Notes: generated from the sequence alone by a model not told the origin. Shown: positions 36,301 through 44,620, numbered from the stretch's first letter. The stretch is 64,000 nucleotides of DNA from Acidobacteriota bacterium (GCA_019639235.1 JAHBSG010000018.1:1-64000), one strand, 5' to 3'. Numbers and translations: made by a program.

Positions 36301-37537
36301 CGGGCCGCGTATCTTCCCGTTCTGGGATGACCACATTATGACGGCTGCACGTGGTGCGGGTCTTGGCGTCTATACTGAGACGATCGGAACCGCTCCGAAC
36401 CGGCAGTTGATCATCGAGTGGCGTGCACAGCACTTCAACGGTGGTGTAAACGAGAACATGATGACCATCAATTACGCCGTCGTGCTAAACGAAGGGTCAG
36501 CTAATTACTCGGTTTACTACACGTTGACCGGCGCTGGTGCTCAGGCCAATGGTGTCTCAGCAACCGTTGGCGTACAAGCCACGAACGGTGGAACAGAGCT
36601 GACCCAGTTCTCCTTCAACCAGGGCGTTATCATGCCTGGTATGAAGATCGACTGGACGCTTCCGGCAGGTACCTGTAATCAGGGACCGGGCGGCTGCGGA
36701 GCAGTTCCGAGCGGCGATGCACGAGCTGACTTCGATGGCGACGGCAAGACCGACCTTTCGGTCTTCCGCGGTAGCGAAGGCAACTGGTACCTGAACCGTT
36801 CGACGGCTGGCTTCCAGGTGCTCAACTGGGGTATCGATACGGACGCTCTCGCTCCGGCGGATTACGACGGTGACGGCAAGACCGACACTGCGGTGTTCCG
36901 CGGAACGGTAGGCGAAGGCCTGACGGATTTCTACATCCTCAACAGCAACGGATTCACCTTCTCGGGCTATGCCTGGGGAACCGTTGGCGATCAGCCCGTT
37001 GTGGCCGACTATGACGGCGACGGAAAGGCGGATGTAGGTATCTATCGTCCTTCGGACGGCACCTGGTACATCATCCTTAGCTCGAACGGAGCCAATGTGA
37101 TAGTCAACAATCCGGGAACGACACCGGTCCCGGCTGACTATGACGGCGACGGTAAGGCTGACGGTGTGATCTTCACCAACGGCAACTGGGTCGGCACCAG
37201 CTCGACCGGAAACCCGATCAACATCGCATGGGGCCAGGCAGGCGACATCGCCACGCCGGGCGACTTCGATGGCGACAACATCGTCGATCAGGCGGTCTTC
37301 CGTCCTTCGACCGGTGTCTGGTACATCCGGCAGAGCAGCAATGGCCAGCCGTCGATCGTTCCCTTCGGAGCCACAGGCGACCTTCCGGTCGTTGGTGACT
37401 ACGACGGCGACGGCAAGGACGACATTGCTATCTATCGCAACGGCCAGTGGTGGATCAACAACTCCGGCGGCGGTGTTACGATCGCGAACTTCGGTATCGC
37501 GACCGACAAACCGGCCCCGGCCGCTGCCAATCCGTAA
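33380..37537 (+). CDS. M36 (fungalysin-type) metalloprotease with FG-GAP-like repeats, copy 2
   Basis: A 1385-residue paralog of the preceding protease. Signal anchor ~14-32; propeptide ~60-275 (SFVHLEQQIDGVPVFRGEIK); catalytic domain ~320-750 with H545-E546-x2-H549 (IIHEVTHGLSNRL) and E572 in GMGEGWSDFYG; beta-rich region ~760-1110, longer than in copy 1 and different in sequence (TLPLPSGWTSSIYG, FPFWDDHIMTAARG); six D-x-DGDG-type repeats ~1112-1385, one degraded to DFDGDNIVD. AGGAGG precedes the ATG. The coding sequence looks more regular in codon use than copy 1, which may mean higher expression. Exported protease; substrate unknown. Confidence 0.92.
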   Translation: MQNSSKSTETRLGLLVSFVVLALVAALAVIPTQFDWEVSSQGKGLTQRTESHVEGLENYDIREQQKSPEVEQALLKYRDSAGKSASFVADVRDGFARGEESLKTRVPSLAVEYNSDIRIPEVIGPDVKQGVNFLTGPAAGSRVDMLRNFAKQNSELIGVNDEQVNQLKVTADYTNPDGVLSFVHLEQQIDGVPVFRGEIKAGFTKSNEIIRVINNLAPGVEYNSVSKNFGDPLQAVTHAARHINVDVSTLDLSVNESASSDNKTVFGRGDWATTAERMYFPTEPGVVVPAHRVLIWQPVNAFYVIVDANTGTMLWRKNITEDQTQAATYQVYRNTNAMIDVAESPAPLTPGPIDPALGTQGALLTRANVTRIGNEAPYTFVNNGWITDGQNITDGNFNEAGIDRDGTNGVDAPQPGDSACPGAGCRVFTSAWNPPPGNPAPGDAPLTAAAQRGAVIQMFYVMNWYQSEMYRLGFTEQAFNFQTDNFGRGGTGNDRVSSEGQDSSGTNNANFSTPADGGRGRMQMFIWTGPDPDRDGTADADIIIHEVTHGLSNRLHGNASGLSTNMARGMGEGWSDFYGHAMLSEPTDPANGVYTTGGYSTLAVASGFTGNFYYGIRRYPKAPLQFTGGANNKPHNAYVFSDINAGCATRFTNANFAFARGPIGSSQCDQVHNIGEIWSSILWEVRHRMITRLGWADGNRKTLQWVTDGMKLAPIGPTLVSERNAILAAVQASGTPADLADFWAGFAARGLGFSAQVISASPANVVDGFDLPQLGSGGGAEVTSGNNLIEPNECNTLNIPLNNNSAEAATGITAVLSSNTPGVTISQPNSAYPDIPAGGTGVMNTTPYQVSTADTLACFTNISLTLTVTYSGGGGGSPGQFQYTLPVGQQGNTYVATPGTGTAPGDPNNRTLVAGTQVDDSPSTTLPLPSGWTSSIYGTAVTSLSIGANGMLQVNGTSPTTFTNTALPHTTAPAGPRIFPFWDDHIMTAARGAGLGVYTETIGTAPNRQLIIEWRAQHFNGGVNENMMTINYAVVLNEGSANYSVYYTLTGAGAQANGVSATVGVQATNGGTELTQFSFNQGVIMPGMKIDWTLPAGTCNQGPGGCGAVPSGDARADFDGDGKTDLSVFRGSEGNWYLNRSTAGFQVLNWGIDTDALAPADYDGDGKTDTAVFRGTVGEGLTDFYILNSNGFTFSGYAWGTVGDQPVVADYDGDGKADVGIYRPSDGTWYIILSSNGANVIVNNPGTTPVPADYDGDGKADGVIFTNGNWVGTSSTGNPINIAWGQAGDIATPGDFDGDNIVDQAVFRPSTGVWYIRQSSNGQPSIVPFGATGDLPVVGDYDGDGKDDIAIYRNGQWWINNSGGGVTIANFGIATDKPAPAAANP

Positions 37538-37542
37538 ACTAA

Positions 37543-37565
37543 CAAGGGCGGACCCGCTCCGCCCT
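37543..37565 (+). terminator. First hairpin after M36 copy 2
   Basis: AAGGGCGGA pairs with TCCGCCCTT around CCCGC. It lacks a T-run but is followed closely by the stronger terminator at 37581-37614. Confidence 0.5.
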
Positions 37566-37580
37566 TCAACCTCTTGACCG

Positions 37581-37614
37581 AACCGCCGCTCTTTTCCAAG
37601 GGCGGCGGTTTTTT
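37581..37614 (+). terminator. Rho-independent terminator after M36 copy 2
   Basis: AACCGCCGC (37581-37589) pairs perfectly with GCGGCGGTT (37602-37610), followed by TTTT. Confidence 0.85.
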
Positions 37615-37717
37615 GTGGCGTTTCGCCATCTCACCGACTACAATTAGGTAATTGTCGAACTTTTCCTCAAGCGAATCCGTCTAAACCAGATATTGGTCTA
37701 ACAAAGGGAATGAAACA

Positions 37718-39148
37718 ATGAACTTATCTCGATTCCGCTCGGTACTTCTCCTTCTTCTTGTAGGCTCTGTCATCGTTGGAGCCGCGGTTCTCCGACTGAT
37801 CCCGGGCGACAAGGTTCGGGCCTCGGCTCAAGGCCCGACACCCGGGCACACTAATGCACCCGGTGAGACGAACTGCACCGCTTGCCATACTGAGTTTCCG
37901 GTAAATAGCGGTACGGGAAATGTCCGAATTTCGGGCATTCCGAAGAACTACAGGCCCGGGCAGCAGATCCCGGTTACTGTAACCGTCACACAAAGCGACG
38001 GCGTTATATGGGGCTTCCAATTGACTACGATCGATCGAACGGGCGAGCGGATCGGTGCATACACGTTGCCGTCCGGAACGCCGCCGCAATTACAGATAGA
38101 CAATGGAAATATCGGTGGGCTTCAGCGGCGTTACGTAGCCCACACAAGCGAAGGGACGGCCTCGCCGGTATTCGGATCAAAAACTTGGACATTTACATGG
38201 ACGGCCCCGGCTACGCGGGTTGGCAAGGTAGACTTCTTTGCCGCCGGTAATGCCGCAAACAGCGACGGAGGGCCGAATGGCGACCAGATCTACACGACGG
38301 CCGTTTCGACGCTATCGGGCTCGGGTGTGGCGAATTTCGACACGGACTACGCGACCGACGTATCTGTCTTTCGCCCCTCGGACGGCACCTGGTACGTTCT
38401 CCGCAGCTCCGATGGCGGTTTCGTGGCCGCTCAATTCGGCTCGGCCGGCGATGTGATCGTTCCCGGCGACTACGACGGCGACGGTGAAGCCGACCTTGCC
38501 GTTTGGCGGCCTTCGAACGGTGTCTGGTATATCCAGGGAAGCGGCGGCGGCCTGACCATTGTCCAGTTCGGTGCCGATGGCGATATTCCGGTAGTCGGTG
38601 ACTACGATGGCGACCTGAAGAGTGACCTTGCTGTCTGGCGTCCGACGACAGGTGTTTGGTATATCTTCCGAAGTTCCGATCAGGCCTACGACGTCCGACA
38701 GTTCGGTATCTCGACCGACAAGGTGGCCCAAGGTGATTTCGACGGCGACGCAAAGACGGACATCGCCGTCTATCGCCAGTCGAACGGAACGTGGTACGTT
38801 TGGCGAAGCAGTGATCAGGCCGTTTCGTTCGTCCAGTTTGGCCAGGACGGCGATATGCCGGTCCAATCCGACTACGACGGCGATGGCCGGGTTGACCGGG
38901 CGGTTTATCGGCCCTCGAACGGCGTCTGGTACATGCTGCGAAGTTCGGAAGGGTTTGGTGCGGTGCAGTTCGGGATAGCGACCGACGTCCCCGTTCCCGG
39001 TGATTATGATGGCGACGGCAAGACCGACAATGCGGTTTACCGCGAGGGAATTTGGTTCATCTACCGTAGTTCAGATCAAGGATTTGATGTCCGTTCGTTC
39101 GGCATCGCGGGTGACAACCCGATCCCGGCCGGCTACATCGCCAGATAG
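37718..39148 (+). CDS. Exported CxxCH/anchor-V-like protein with seven FG-GAP-like repeats
   Basis: A 476-residue protein. Signal anchor ~8-30 (VLLLLLVGSVIVGAAVLRLI); then TNAPGETNCTACHTEFPVNS (about 46-65) with a C-T-A-C-H motif, followed by a reelin-like/choice-of-anchor-V-like beta-domain ~66-205 (GFQLTTIDRTGERIG, WTFTWTAPA); seven repeats ~205-476 of the D-x-DGDG/VWRPSNGVWY type, the first degenerate (DTDYATD). CxxCH is a possible covalent c-type heme site, though anchor-V-like domains often carry it without proof of heme. The repeat region matches that of both M36 proteases upstream. Function unknown; likely outer surface or periplasm. Confidence 0.82.
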   Translation: MNLSRFRSVLLLLLVGSVIVGAAVLRLIPGDKVRASAQGPTPGHTNAPGETNCTACHTEFPVNSGTGNVRISGIPKNYRPGQQIPVTVTVTQSDGVIWGFQLTTIDRTGERIGAYTLPSGTPPQLQIDNGNIGGLQRRYVAHTSEGTASPVFGSKTWTFTWTAPATRVGKVDFFAAGNAANSDGGPNGDQIYTTAVSTLSGSGVANFDTDYATDVSVFRPSDGTWYVLRSSDGGFVAAQFGSAGDVIVPGDYDGDGEADLAVWRPSNGVWYIQGSGGGLTIVQFGADGDIPVVGDYDGDLKSDLAVWRPTTGVWYIFRSSDQAYDVRQFGISTDKVAQGDFDGDAKTDIAVYRQSNGTWYVWRSSDQAVSFVQFGQDGDMPVQSDYDGDGRVDRAVYRPSNGVWYMLRSSEGFGAVQFGIATDVPVPGDYDGDGKTDNAVYREGIWFIYRSSDQGFDVRSFGIAGDNPIPAGYIAR

Positions 39149-39164
39149 GCAACGCAAAAAACAA

Positions 39165-39207
39165 GAGCCCGGCAGGCATTACCGTTGCCTGTCGGGCTCT
39201 TTTTATT
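39165..39207. terminator. Bidirectional terminator between convergent genes
   Basis: GAGCCCGGCAGGCA (39165-39178) pairs with TGCCTGTCGGGCTC (39186-39199), one wobble, 7-nt loop. TTTTTATT follows on +, and TTGTTTTTTG on -, so it can serve both the FG-GAP gene and pilQ. Confidence 0.9.
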
Positions 39208-39242
39208 CGGAGGAAACTCGTGGTTTCCGCTAGCCAAGTTGC

Positions 39243-40919
39243 CTACGGACGTTCCGGAGCTGCGGGCTGCGGAGCCGGCTGCTGGGTGACCGGAAGGACC
39301 GGCATACCGTTCAGAACCGGATTATTAGCGGGACGCTGCTGATCCGAGTTCGAGGCCGGGTTGCCAAGCGGCACCGGCTGAACGACCGTTGCATTCGGGT
39401 TGGTCCCCGAAGTACCGGTCACTGCCGGGAAGTCCGGGCGATAGATCCGCGGAGTGATGAAGAACAGGATCTCATTCGTGTTCCGCTGGACGCCCTTTCT
39501 CTTGAATAGATTGCCGAGCAAAGGTATCCGCGAGAGACCCGGGGTTCGGTCCTGGCTTTCACGCTCGTCATCAAAGAGAACTCCGCCGACGACCGTCGTT
39601 CCGCCATCGGGAACCGTGACCTGAGTCTCCATCGTCTGCGTGTTAATTGCCGGCGGAGCACCGCCAACAATCGGAGCGGTCGAGCTGTTCTCGGCGAGAA
39701 TGTCGAGAACGACCGTTCCTACGTCTGTGATCTGCGGAGTGATCTCAAGCTTCAAGGGTACGTCTACGTATTCCGTGGTTGCTACGATCGCACCGCCGGC
39801 TGCTGCACCGGGCTGAATGGTCGTGATCGGGATCTTGGTACCGCTTTCGATCTTCGCCTTACGGTTGTTAAGCGTTGTAACCCGCGGCGTTGCAATGATC
39901 TTCGCCTGGCCGGTCTGTTCGCCCGCCGAGATCAATGCACTGATCTGTGCGGTCCCGAAAATACCGGTGGTCAGGCCGATAATGGTGTTCGGAATGCTCG
40001 AGAGCAAATCGTTGTTTGGCTGGACGCCAAGGCCGGACGGAATTCCCTGCCCTTGCGTTCCGGTCGTGTTGTTCGTTCCCGGAAGGGTCGAGCCCGATCC
40101 GAGGCTGCCGCGCGCACCTGTGACGAGTGCCGCGAGCTGGACGCCGATATCTCGGCTAAAGTTGCGCGTTGCCACGACGATGCGGGCCTCGATCTCGACC
40201 TGCGGCTCCGGCTGGTCCAAGATCGCGACAAGCTGCCGTACCGCTTCTATGTTCTCACGAACGTCCGTGACGATAAGCGAGTTGCTTCGAGCGTCAACCT
40301 CGATGGCTCCACGACGCGAGAGACGCCGCTTGATGATCGGCAAAAGGCCCTCGCCGGCTGCTCCGGCACCCGAGCCGCCGGAAGAACTGCCGCTCGAGCC
40401 GGTCGTCGTTCCGCTGGTCGCCTGTCCGCGGCCGATCGCGCCCGCAGCACGGGCATAATTGAGCCGGATGAACTCGGTGACCAAGGGCGAAGAATCAAGC
40501 TGAGTGTCCATCGCCTGGCGAAGGATCTCCCCTTCGGTCGCCAGCGTCTTTGCGTCGGCTACACGAAGGATCGGCCCGTTGACCTGGACGCCAAGTTCCT
40601 GCGAACGCAGTATCGAGTCCAGAGCCACGTTCCACGGTACCTCATTGACGTTTACGGTCACCGGCACTGCCTTGACCGACTTGTCGATGACGAAGTTGAT
40701 CCCATATTGCTCCGTGATGTAGCTGAGCACATCGCGAATATCCATGTTGACGATCTTGAGGCTGATTGGCTCACCGCGGAATCCGGCGTCGCCATACTGC
40801 TTGCCCTGCTGACGTGATTCGATCTTCTGGGCCGAGACGGTAATTCCCAGCACGATCGTGATTGTGATAGCGGCCGCAATGCGTGTTGCCTTTCCGCTTA
40901 AAGAAAGAAGAGATTTCAT
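39243..40919 (-). CDS. pilQ: Type IV pilus secretin PilQ
   Basis: A 558-residue outer-membrane secretin through which the pilus exits. Signal peptide ~1-30; N0/STN domain ~50-120 (ISLKIVNMDIRDVLSYITEQ); secretin N-domains ~140-245 with a Gly/Ser-rich insert ~165-190 and RSNSLIVTDVRENIEAVRQL; secretin core ~250-500 (VEIEARIVVATRNFSRDIGV, then VPDGGTTVVGGVLFDDE and GLSRIPLLGNLFKRKGVQRN); Pro/Asn-rich tail. It is shorter than E. coli-type PilQ because the N-terminal AMIN domains are missing. Last gene of pilMNOPQ, 106 bp after pilP, followed by a bidirectional terminator. Confidence 0.93.
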   Translation of the reverse strand: MKSLLSLSGKATRIAAAITITIVLGITVSAQKIESRQQGKQYGDAGFRGEPISLKIVNMDIRDVLSYITEQYGINFVIDKSVKAVPVTVNVNEVPWNVALDSILRSQELGVQVNGPILRVADAKTLATEGEILRQAMDTQLDSSPLVTEFIRLNYARAAGAIGRGQATSGTTTGSSGSSSGGSGAGAAGEGLLPIIKRRLSRRGAIEVDARSNSLIVTDVRENIEAVRQLVAILDQPEPQVEIEARIVVATRNFSRDIGVQLAALVTGARGSLGSGSTLPGTNNTTGTQGQGIPSGLGVQPNNDLLSSIPNTIIGLTTGIFGTAQISALISAGEQTGQAKIIATPRVTTLNNRKAKIESGTKIPITTIQPGAAAGGAIVATTEYVDVPLKLEITPQITDVGTVVLDILAENSSTAPIVGGAPPAINTQTMETQVTVPDGGTTVVGGVLFDDERESQDRTPGLSRIPLLGNLFKRKGVQRNTNEILFFITPRIYRPDFPAVTGTSGTNPNATVVQPVPLGNPASNSDQQRPANNPVLNGMPVLPVTQQPAPQPAAPERP

Positions 40920-41025
40920 GTTTCCTCCGTTGCAAATTCGGTCGAGCGGCTCAAAAAGCGGGGTCGTCGACGTGATTGAGAACTCTTTGGTGGGTCTATA
41001 CTGACACTGTTCGCATCTGAGATGC

Positions 41026-41760
41026 CTATTTCTGATTCTTTGCGGTCCTTACCTTCCGGTTACCCTTGGCGTTCGATCGCTGGGGAGCTTCGGCAGGCTG
41101 TGCTTCCATTTCGGCAAGCGGCGATACGATCGAGACCGGGCTCGCTTTGCCATCAACTGAGGGCTGCGGCTGGGCCGCGGCGGTCGCCGTGTTTGCCGGA
41201 GCCGTTCCTTGTATCTGTTCGGAGTCCGTGTACTGCCTAAGGAGCTTGTTCTCGACCGACGAGACGAACTTCCCGTTGCTCATTTTCGTCACGCGACGAA
41301 AGACGAGTTGGTTCTCCTCAACGGCAACGAGCTGTCCGTCAAAGAACTTTTCGCCGGGATAGATCGTGTATGAGAGCTTGATCGGTGTAGCCTCGACCAT
41401 CGCGGCCAGGCCTCGAGGAGTCCTGAAGATTCCCGTCACAGACATCTCGCTAAGCGTTAGTACGCTCGTTACCTTAGGCAATTCGCCGCCGCTCGCGACC
41501 GCTGCGTCACGAAGCCTTTTGTAATACGAGATTCGCTGTTCGATCGGCGGTGCACCGAGATTCTCTACCGGTTTCTCGCCCGCCTTTCCTGTGCCGGTCG
41601 AATTCGTACCGGTAGCACGATCCCTTGTACGCGCCCAACCCGGCTTTGCGAACGGGTCACGCGACTGGCCCTGGACCGAAAGGTCTCCGGCCACAAGCGT
41701 TAATGCGAGGATCGCAAATCCGTAACCGACATACTGAAATACTTTGGGTTTGGTAATCAT
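41026..41760 (-). CDS. pilP: PilP-like pilus assembly protein
   Basis: A 244-residue protein (ATG at 41760 chosen, after GAGAGAAAGCC; the frame opens at 41796). N-terminal signal/anchor (FQYVGYGFAILALTLVAGDL); QSRDPFAKPGWAR; coiled/basic region; then a PilP-like beta-domain ~90-190 (VLTLSEMSVTGIFRTPRGLA, then KLSYTIYPGEKFFDGQLVAV). Alanine/proline-rich C-terminus. PilP links the PilNO inner-membrane complex to PilQ. It lies between pilO and pilQ, which settles the call; the sequence is divergent and no lipobox is visible, unlike proteobacterial PilP. Confidence 0.8.
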   Translation of the reverse strand: MITKPKVFQYVGYGFAILALTLVAGDLSVQGQSRDPFAKPGWARTRDRATGTNSTGTGKAGEKPVENLGAPPIEQRISYYKRLRDAAVASGGELPKVTSVLTLSEMSVTGIFRTPRGLAAMVEATPIKLSYTIYPGEKFFDGQLVAVEENQLVFRRVTKMSNGKFVSSVENKLLRQYTDSEQIQGTAPANTATAAAQPQPSVDGKASPVSIVSPLAEMEAQPAEAPQRSNAKGNRKVRTAKNQK

Positions 41761-41805
41761 GGCTTTCTCTCTCTGAAAGGAATGGGTGTGCGTCATGGCG
41801 CTGCA

Positions 41806-42468
41806 CTATTTTGCTGCCGGGGCGACGGGAACTGCGGGCTTAGCTCCGGGGGCGGCCGGTTGACCGGGTGCTCCGGGCTTGCCGGGAGCGGCCGGCTTTG
41901 TGGTCAGAGCTTCAGGGTCTGCGTAATAGGCCGTCAAGAGAAACTGTGCGTGCAAGGTCTTATCAGCCGACTGCTTGTCAAGTTGATTGATCTTAAAGTC
42001 CGTGATCGAGACAATACGCGGAAGCTTTGCCATCTTGTCAAAGAAGTCGCGGATGTTATTGAAGTTACTGTCCACTTCGACCTCGACCGGCTTTGCCATG
42101 ATCGAGTCCTGCTGCGTATCGTCCCGCGGCGAGAACCGCATTAGGACTAGCCGCGAATCTTTAGCGTTATCCTGAAGCCCCTGTAGGACGTTCGTGATCT
42201 CACGCTGTTCCGGAAGAAGGACCTTCAATTCCTCATACTCGGCAGACTTGCTCGCATACAAGGCCCGGAACTCGTTGATACGCTGCGTGGCGACCCGAGC
42301 TGCCTCGTTCTTTGCCGTGAGTTGTGCGATCTGCTCGTTCAGAGTTGCAACCTCGGCCCTGGTCTCGCTTGTAACGAAGTACCAGACCGACATGTAGAGT
42401 ACAGCTGCGATCCCAACGAGGATCATAAGCTGAACGTACCACTGTAGCGACTTGAGTTTTTCTATCAT
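41806..42468 (-). CDS. pilO: Type IV pilus assembly protein PilO
   Basis: A 220-residue bitopic inner-membrane protein: one TM helix (LMILVGIAAVLYMSVWYFVT, about 14-33), a coiled coil (~36-90, RAEVATLNEQIAQLTAKNEA), a ferredoxin-like domain with LLPEQREITNVLQGLQDNAK and VEVEVDSNFNNIRDFFDKMA, and a Pro/Ala/Gly-rich tail (PGKPGAPGQPAAPGAKP). PilO pairs with PilN in the alignment complex. pilN ends 56 bp upstream and pilP starts 45 bp downstream. Confidence 0.93.
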   Translation of the reverse strand: MIEKLKSLQWYVQLMILVGIAAVLYMSVWYFVTSETRAEVATLNEQIAQLTAKNEAARVATQRINEFRALYASKSAEYEELKVLLPEQREITNVLQGLQDNAKDSRLVLMRFSPRDDTQQDSIMAKPVEVEVDSNFNNIRDFFDKMAKLPRIVSITDFKINQLDKQSADKTLHAQFLLTAYYADPEALTTKPAAPGKPGAPGQPAAPGAKPAVPVAPAAK

Positions 42469-42524
42469 TGTAGTGTCCTTCGATCTTTAGATATTTTGTT
42501 GATCGGAGCTTAGTAAAGCACCAC

Positions 42525-43235
42525 CTAATTCTTGGCAACTTGGGGCTGGCCGGCCGGGGCATTCGGCGCACCTGGAGCCGCTGCGGTCGTCGCTCCGTTC
42601 TCACCGGATGAAGCCTTTGACGGCGTGTAGGCCGTCTTGATCGTGAAGTTGATGACGTTCACCTTAGGTGCTTCCTGTCCTTCACGAGCCGTTACAAGCT
42701 GGTTGACGATCTCCTGGCGTTGGGTCTCAATGTTGAGGTTCGAGAAGAGTCCGTTCGAGAATTCAAGGCTCCGGCCGAACTGGGTCACGGCAGATTCGTC
42801 AGGTGAATTGCCTTTGATAACGATCTGGTCCCCGGTCTGCTCAACGCTCTGGAGATAAAGCCCCGGAACCATCGAGATCCGCTCACGCATTGCTTCGAGC
42901 ACAGCACTCGGGCCACGCTGTTCATCGCGGAGTCTCTTGATAGCGGCGATACGGGCGTCGATACTGGCGATCTTTTCTTCAAGCTCTTTTTGTTCCTTCA
43001 TTACGGACTCGAGCTCGGCTGCGATCTGTTTCTGTTCGGCGAGGCGTCGCTCGGCATCAGATTTCGCCATCTGCGAGCTGATGACATCCCAGCCGATAAC
43101 GGCCAGAAGGAAGAAACCGACTGCGAGGCTTAGGAGCAGCAAGCGGCTGGCCGGGCTGCTGACCTTGCGGTCAACGGTTACGACCGCTCCGCCCTGACGT
43201 TCTGTGACTGAATGTAATAGGTTTACTTTGATCAT
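42525..43235 (-). CDS. pilN: Type IV pilus assembly protein PilN
   Basis: A 236-residue bitopic protein. The N-terminal MIKVNLLHSVTER is the INLLP-like motif that docks into PilM; TM helix ~30-50 (LLLLSLAVGFFLLAVIGWDV); coiled coil ~55-100; a ferredoxin-like periplasmic domain ending near 200; Pro/Ala-rich tail. Begins 2 bp after the pilM stop, so translation is probably coupled. The PilM-binding motif and order support the assignment. Confidence 0.93.
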   Translation of the reverse strand: MIKVNLLHSVTERQGGAVVTVDRKVSSPASRLLLLSLAVGFFLLAVIGWDVISSQMAKSDAERRLAEQKQIAAELESVMKEQKELEEKIASIDARIAAIKRLRDEQRGPSAVLEAMRERISMVPGLYLQSVEQTGDQIVIKGNSPDESAVTQFGRSLEFSNGLFSNLNIETQRQEIVNQLVTAREGQEAPKVNVINFTIKTAYTPSKASSGENGATTAAAPGAPNAPAGQPQVAKN

Positions 43236-43237
43236 CG

Positions 43238-44293
43238 TTACATCACTCCCCTCATGGCCAAACCAACGGCAACCGCCATCTCGGGCATGATCTCGCTTAT
43301 GTATTCGGGGTCAAATTTTCCTGACTCGACCTTGATGTTGCGGAAGGGGTCAAGGACCTCGACGGGAATCTCAAGCCGGGCCGAAAGCTCCTGGGCAAGG
43401 CCGTTCAGTTTCGAACCGCCGCCGGAGATAAGGATCTTTTCTACGACCGTGTCGTTATCCTCGGTCGTCGCACGATAGAAATCGAATGTCTTCTGGATCT
43501 CCATCGCGACAAGTTCGGTAACGTTGCCGACGAGCGGCTCAATGGCCGTTTCTTCAGCGCCTTCGGCCACGCCGGAAACGCCCCGCTTAAGGGCCTCGGC
43601 CTGCTGGAAGCTAACGCCGAGATTCCGCTGAATGACATCGGTGAACTGGCTGCCGCCAACAGTGATGTCGCGGCTAAAGAGCGAACGCGTGCCCTTGACG
43701 ATATTTACATTCATCGTCGAGGCACCGATGTTGAGAAGCGTGACGACCTGATTCTCACGCGGCTGGTAGTTGTATTCGTAGCAGTTCTGCAGGGCAAAGG
43801 TATCAACGTCGATCACCTGTGGCTGCTTGCCGGCGAGTTGGATCGCCTGGCAGATATTGTCGATCCGCTCACGTTTGCATGCGGCGATCAAGACGTTAGT
43901 CGAATCGCTGTCAGAGGCTGTCACCTGATAATCGAGGCTGACGTCTGCAAGGTCGTAAGGGATGTGCTCTTCGGCGTGCCAGTCGATTGATTCCTCGAGT
44001 TCGTCGGCACTCATCGGCGGAAGAACGATGTTCTTTATAATGACCGAGTGGCCGCTGACGCCGGTTACGACGCGGTCCGCCGAGGATCGGCTGTTGCTGC
44101 AAACGCTTTGGATCACGCTCGAGACCGTGTTGAGCTCCATGATCTGGCCGTCGATGATGGTTTCATCCGGCAGATTCTCAAAGCCAAGAGCCGAGAGCGT
44201 GAGCCCATTGGACTTGTTCTCAAGCTCTACCATTTTTACTGAACTGGAGCCGATATCGAGGCCGGCGACGCTTTTCTTTTTACCGAACAGCAT
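43238..44293 (-). CDS. pilM: Type IV pilus assembly ATPase-like PilM
   Basis: A 351-residue actin-like cytoplasmic protein. Phosphate-1 loop GLDIGSSSVKMVEL (residues 10-23), phosphate-2 region LLNIGASTMNVNIV (~185-198) and adenosine motif ILISGGGSKLNGLAQEL (~295-311) are present; SHA2/FtsA-type 1C-like domain lies between. PilM anchors PilN and links the pilus motor to the inner-membrane complex. First gene of pilMNOPQ; preceded by a leader of about 290 nt (promoter 44592-44620). Confidence 0.95.
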   Translation of the reverse strand: MLFGKKKSVAGLDIGSSSVKMVELENKSNGLTLSALGFENLPDETIIDGQIMELNTVSSVIQSVCSNSRSSADRVVTGVSGHSVIIKNIVLPPMSADELEESIDWHAEEHIPYDLADVSLDYQVTASDSDSTNVLIAACKRERIDNICQAIQLAGKQPQVIDVDTFALQNCYEYNYQPRENQVVTLLNIGASTMNVNIVKGTRSLFSRDITVGGSQFTDVIQRNLGVSFQQAEALKRGVSGVAEGAEETAIEPLVGNVTELVAMEIQKTFDFYRATTEDNDTVVEKILISGGGSKLNGLAQELSARLEIPVEVLDPFRNIKVESGKFDPEYISEIMPEMAVAVGLAMRGVM

Positions 44294-44364
44294 TGTAATT
44301 AAGCTCCTATAGGACTGGGTTACCTGTTTTGGGTCTTTGGGATTCTGATTCTTGGGGAACTAAG

Positions 44365-44480
44365 CGAAACGATCTTGAGACACCGGATTAAGAACTTTTG
44401 CCACCTTTGATTGATCTACTGCATCGGAAGGGCGATTTTCAGGACAGGCCAACTGAAGGCAGTGAATCAAGATCGTTTCG
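44365..44480. repeat. 116-bp segment bounded by perfect 14-bp inverted repeats
   Basis: CGAAACGATCTTGA (44365-44378) and TCAAGATCGTTTCG (44467-44480) are exact reverse complements with 88 bp between. The segment lies wholly inside the predicted pilM leader. It could form a long-range RNA stem or be a small MITE-like element; no target-site duplication is visible at its edges. Confidence 0.7.
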
Positions 44481-44591
44481 TCGTTAGTTTCTGCGACTGC
44501 TACGAAGAGCAAGCGGTCGATGTGTATTCTGTTGTAATGGTTCGCATCGGGTGGCGATGGGTGCCGGTGGATTTTTGTCCACCGAGAGATA

Positions 44592-44620
44592 AAGTTACAG
44601 GAAAGAAAAACGTTTGTCAA
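44592..44620 (-). promoter_or_regulatory. Promoter of pilMNOPQ
   Basis: On the minus strand TTGACA (44620-44615), 17-bp spacer, TAACTT (44597-44592). The predicted start near 44585 gives a leader of about 290 nt before pilM. Confidence 0.7.

Noticed and set aside
32240..39148. Repetitive DNA in the FG-GAP regions, considered as a CRISPR or satellite array
   Set aside because: The repeats are in frame, about 47 codons each and vary by synonymous changes; they are coding repeats.
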